Source of the DNA: Simmondsia chinensis | Taxonomy: Eukaryota; Streptophyta; Magnoliopsida; Caryophyllales; Simmondsiaceae | NCBI GenBank assembly: GCA_018398585.1 | Contig: JAGTTD010000001.1 | Location: 13,456,501 to 13,520,500, forward strand | DNA: 64,000 bases | Direction: 5' to 3' | Part shown: piece after piece, positions 61,240 to 64,000 of the stretch | Layout: every line of letters begins with the position of its first letter | Position numbering within the stretch: the first letter of the stretch is position 1 | Position numbers and translations under genes: made by a program | Notes under the pieces: model-generated | Told to the model about the DNA's origin: nothing | Seen by the model: only the letters and a program-made list of their open reading frames with translations | Databases searched by the model: none

Positions 61240-61695
61240 CTACAAGTGTTCATGTCTAGGCATTTTTCGCATCAAAATTTCATATGGACTCTTATTTTTC
61301 AACAAAATAGAAGGGATAATATTGATTAGATAGGCTACCGTTAAGACACACTCACCCAAAAATTTCTTAGGAAGCCCATCCTGAAAACAAAGAGCACATG
61401 CTACCTCGAGTAAATGCTTGTGCTTACGTTCAACCACTCCGTTTTGTTGTGGTGTTCCGGTTAATGAAGTCCACATCTGAATTCCATGTTGGGCATAAAA
61501 CTCCAACAATGGTCCAAACTCGAACTCTTTCCTATTATCACTTCTTACTTGTTTCACCTGAAAACCAAACTGAGTACTAACCATGTGACAAAAGTCCATA
61601 AGAATTTTATGGGTTTGAGATTTCTCCCTCATCAAAAACACCCATGTACAATGACTAAAATCATCAACTATTGTGAGAAAATAACAAGCACCCAT
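61240..61695 (-). CDS. COP3 integrase core
   Basis: A 151-residue open frame with YFLTIVDDFSHCTWVFLM (first Asp), VKQVRSDNRKEFEFGPLLEF (second Asp; SDNG has become SDNR) and TGTPQQNGVVERKHKHLLEV (Glu), then FLGECVLTVAYLINIIPS. It is one part of the gag-pol polyprotein, cut off by a stop just upstream (61696) and a frame break downstream. All three catalytic acids are kept. Confidence 0.88.
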   Translation of the reverse strand: MGACYFLTIVDDFSHCTWVFLMREKSQTHKILMDFCHMVSTQFGFQVKQVRSDNRKEFEFGPLLEFYAQHGIQMWTSLTGTPQQNGVVERKHKHLLEVACALCFQDGLPKKFLGECVLTVAYLINIIPSILLKNKSPYEILMRKMPRHEHL

Positions 61696-61719
61696 TAGCG
61701 ACTCAATACGGTGAGGTCC

Positions 61720-62100
61720 TCAAATATCACAGTGTATGATATCAAAACAAACACTAGTTCTTGTAATTGATAAAGGAAATGGTAAATGTGCTTGCTTGGC
61801 ACGATGACAAGCATCACAAACAAAATATATTTTCTCAATATCCAAATGCAGAAAAACAAGTAATCTAGACAATGGAATGTGGCCTAAGCGACTAATGCCA
61901 CAAACCACTCTTCCTTTTATTTTGAACTGAGAAAGCGACAGAAGCCTCAGATTGTGTTGAACAAAGGTATAGCCCATCCCTTTGCCTACCTGCTCCAATC
62001 AACACTCTCGAGCGTAGGTCCTGAACGTAACCAAAATCAGGATAAAGGATTAACACAAAAGTTTCATTTCTAGTCAATTTACTCACAAACATTAGATTAT
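61720..62100 (-). pseudogene. COP3 GAG-pre-integrase region
   Basis: The minus strand has SRLGHIPLSRLLVFLHLDIE and the zinc-binding pair CDACHRAKQAHLPFPLSIT, the typical HHCC segment before the copia integrase core (CxxCxxAKQ). The upstream piece (62092-61892) overlaps in another frame, which shows a frameshift. Confidence 0.8.
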
Positions 62101-62230
62101 AATGAAAACCAGGCCCGTATAAAACATTGTCTAGGATGAGTTAGAGACTCGTACTTTTCTCACATGGGTGACAGAAAACTTTGACCCATTAGGCAACTTT
62201 ACGGGTCCAATAGAGTTATTTACAAAAACA

Positions 62231-62431
62231 TCAAACCCTAAATGAAGAAACTTTATGATTTATGGCACCCATGTCAATAATCCAATCAAGTGATGAATAT
62301 TTAATCTCACATGCGAGATTTATACTAGGTGATCCAGTACCGGGACCAAGTAATGCAACGAGTTGCTGATACTGACAAGTGGTGAGGCCCGTTATCGGGC
62401 TGTCGGCAACCCTTCGGCCGGCCGCAGCCAC
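62231..62431 (-). pseudogene. COP3 protease, altered active site
   Basis: 66 residues: TGLTTCQYQQLVALLGPGTG and then SSLDWIIDMGAINHKVSSF. The usual IDTGA-x-D/N-H box reads IDMGAINH: the catalytic Asp is present but the Thr/Ser beside it is Met. Confidence 0.8.
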
Positions 62432-62464
62432 CCCTCATCCACCACCATTTGAATTTTTAACTCT

Positions 62465-62662
62465 TCAATCATGAGGGTAACCTATCAACTCAAAACAACG
62501 CTCTTTAAAATTCCCCTGTTTCTTGCAATGCGTACATGTAAAATGATTAGTGTGACGGGGAGGATTCCCTGACATGGGTATCGCATCACCAATCACTACT
62601 GCGGTTGGTAATTTTGTTGCTAAAGCCGTAGCTTCTAGGGCCACATTGGTCCCGGCTGCCAC
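62465..62662 (-). pseudogene. COP3 gag zinc knuckle
   Basis: HFTCTHCKKQGNFKERCFEL fits C-x2-C-x4-H-x4-C except that the His is Asn. GYPHD follows, as in many copia gags. An Ala/Thr-rich segment precedes it. Confidence 0.78.
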
Positions 62663-62680
62663 CAGTTGTTGTTTCTCTTC

Positions 62681-63330
62681 CTAACATAAAACAAAATATG
62701 CATTACCAATTGAAGTTAAAGGCTTAGTATTCATCAATTGGGACCTAACAGCAGAAAACGACACATCCAAGCCCGTAAAAAAATCAAGTAGACATTCCAT
62801 GTCACAAATGGCCGCAAAAGCTTGGCCTGACCCACAAGTACAAGGTGTGATTGCAACTAAGGTGTAAAGCTCATCCCGCAAAGTTCTTAGCTTGGTAAAA
62901 TAATCAAAAATTGACATATTGGCTTGTCTTAGTTGTGAAATCTCGCACTTAATTTCATAAACGTGAGGAATGTTGCCTTGTGAAATGCACTCATTCAAAT
63001 CCAACAAAAGAACCCGAGAGGTTTCAAAGTATGCAATGCTAGAGTTAATGTCCTTTGAAACCGAGTTTGTAAGCCAAGAGGAGACCATTGCATCACAAGC
63101 GCTCCAATTTTTGATATCCAGAGAATCTTCAACCAGTTTAACAATAGTACCATCCAAAAAACCAATTTTATGTTTTGCCTTAAACACTCAAAAAATCGCG
63201 TGCCTCCATGCAGGAAAATTAGGCCCGGTTAAAACATATTTAACAAACATAAGCCCCAGATGATATGAGGGGTGCAAATAATAGGGAGAACTAGGGCCTA
63301 GAACTCCCCCTGAATTGTTAACCACTGCCT
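62681..63330 (-). pseudogene. COP3 gag N-terminal domain
   Basis: Matches the copia gag (UBN2-like) family: after an upstream piece with YHLGLMFVKYVLTGPNFPAW (63270-63200), the open 168-residue frame starts MFKAKHKIGFLDGTIVKL, then NWSACDAMVSSWLTNSVSKD, LLDLNECISQGNIPHVYEIK, MSIFDYFTKLRTLRDELYTL and CDMECLLDFFTGLDVSFSAV. A stop near 63189 separates the two. It forms the particle in intact copies. Confidence 0.85.
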
Positions 63331-63406
63331 TAATTTCATTAGAGTTTTCACCCAACAACGTGAAAGCAAGTCACAAAAATTAACACAAAATAGGAGCAAA
63401 TAAATA

Positions 63407-63833
63407 TGTTAGAAAATTGCTAACAAAAGAACCGAGTAGTTCAGCTGCAGCATGGAGGTAAATGAAGAATATTAAAATTAGGGAAAAACCAAAACACAAT
63501 GATTGGAATAATCAACACTTCCATTTTATTTAGATGATTAACCCAAGGATGAATACAACGCTTAAATAATAATCCTAAGAATACCTAAATTCTTAACCTA
63601 CACTAGGAAATTAAAGTGGTAGACAAAGCCATTGGTGGCTTCTTCATGGTCATGATGACCGGTTACAAAGAGGAAGTAGAAGTGAAAACAATTTCACCTA
63701 CCACACTAGTAATATTTACCTACCACAAAATTAAATTGTTTGGAATACTCTATGTATAAATACAAGATGCCTAAGTACAAATACTAATAATTATGTACAT
63801 GTAAAATACAAAAGTAATACCTAATATTTAACA
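63407..63833 (-). repeat. COP3 5' LTR (427 bp)
   Basis: On the + strand it runs from TGTTAGAAAATTGCTAACA to TATTTAACA. A TATA-like box is seen on the minus strand near 63760 (TTTATACATAGAG). No clear iMet primer site is left next to it (GGAGCAAATAAATA stands where GCTCTGATACCA would be expected). Confidence 0.88.
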
Positions 63834-63871
63834 ATAATTAAGCTCAGACCGTCGAATAAACAACAATATAT

Positions 63872-64000
63872 CACTACAAAAAAGATGCCCTTTAGTATAA
63901 AAAATTAATTGATATTATAGGCCATCTTTTCCGATACTATAAACTTTAGTATCGAAACTGGATATGATGCTATGCCGATACTAATACTAGCAGCGCTAAA
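63872..64000 (+). mobile_element. Left end of a CACTA-type DNA transposon
   Basis: CACTACAAAAAAGATGCCC is the terminal motif of plant En/Spm (CACTA) elements. It is followed by subterminal words CTTTAGTAT, CCGATACTA and TAGTATCGAAA in both orientations. The element runs past the window end. The preceding TAT may be half of a 3-bp duplication. It could equally be a short non-autonomous copy. Confidence 0.8.

Larger units (their letters stand above)
58672..63833 (-). mobile_element. COP3: minus-strand Ty1/copia element with both LTRs
   Basis: A 5.16-kb unit with LTR-like ends TGTTA and TAACA, a purine tract, and gag, protease, integrase, RT and RNase H in copia order on the minus strand. The two LTRs differ by an approximately 45-bp deletion in the left one. 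Catalytic residues are changed in protease, RT and the gag knuckle. A short RTE tail is inserted at 60313. I found no matching target duplication (AGTCG against ATAAT). Confidence 0.9.

Noticed and set aside
58672..63833. Search for a COP3 target duplication
   Set aside because: AGTCG and ATAAT do not match, and shifting the ends by a few bases does not help. The ends may be truncated.

Overview
The window is a stretch of plant heterochromatin-like DNA made almost entirely of nested and broken transposable elements. The plant assignment rests on the families present: Tat-lineage and chromodomain Ty3/gypsy elements primed by plant-type tRNA sites, Ty1/copia elements, L1-type LINEs whose ORF1 has a DUF4283-like region and a CCHC knuckle, RTE-clade LINEs with GTT-repeat tails, plant mobile domain (PMD) genes and a CACTA terminus. 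A flowering plant, probably a eudicot, is the best guess; the species cannot be named. I found no cellular gene, tRNA, rRNA or CRISPR array that I could support.

Left part (1-36.6 kb). A Ty1/copia 3' end (1 to about 2.6 kb) is followed by a foldback-like, AT-rich block and then a decayed Tat-like Ty3/gypsy element on the + strand: tRNA-Arg-like primer site at 4176, gag, protease, reverse transcriptase, RNase H and integrase to 16746, then an antisense PMD ORF that originally ran from about 35.0 kb down to 17.05 kb. Several insertions broke it up. They are a 4.6-kb non-autonomous LTR element (NA1, 11349-15953, TSD ACATC); a 5.4-kb minus-strand chromovirus (CHR1, 17913-23356, TSD GTTTG); a 5.8-kb L1-type LINE (LINE-A, 23389-29233, 17-bp TSD); and a 1.9-kb solo LTR (30320-33754, TSD CTTGA) that itself carries a truncated RTE LINE (32024-33536, 16-bp TSD).

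Middle part (36.6-47.8 kb). An AT-rich segment with a TA microsatellite and a 94-bp tandem duplication leads into a minus-strand Tat-like pol fragment. This is cut by a second copy of the solo-LTR sequence, followed by a minus-strand stand-alone PMD gene remnant carrying an RTE tail and a second RTE fragment. A second non-autonomous element (NA2, 43069-47833), related to NA1, is inserted in that RTE fragment. NA2 has its 5' LTR but stops exactly where its 3' LTR should begin.

Right part (47.8-64 kb). A decayed copia element (47834-57335) is split by a second copy of the same L1-type LINE family (LINE-B, 49753-55860, 14-bp TSD). Then follow a third copy of the solo-LTR sequence, a minus-strand copia element with both LTRs (58672-63833) carrying a short RTE tail, and the start of a CACTA-type transposon at 63872 that runs off the window.

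Most notable: NA1 and NA2 have no visible pol but share long ORFs with conserved motifs, including a 16-codon motif (WFxxxRPP[ED]xxxxxKC) present three times in NA1. NA1, NA2 and the autonomous CHR1 share an identical 20-bp inverted repeat, an exactly 5-nt pyrimidine spacer and an AAGGGGA polypurine tract before the 3' LTR, plus a tRNA-iMet primer site 2 nt after the 5' LTR. This suggests that NA1 and NA2 are mobilised in trans by CHR1-type elements. I could not identify the products of the NA ORFs.
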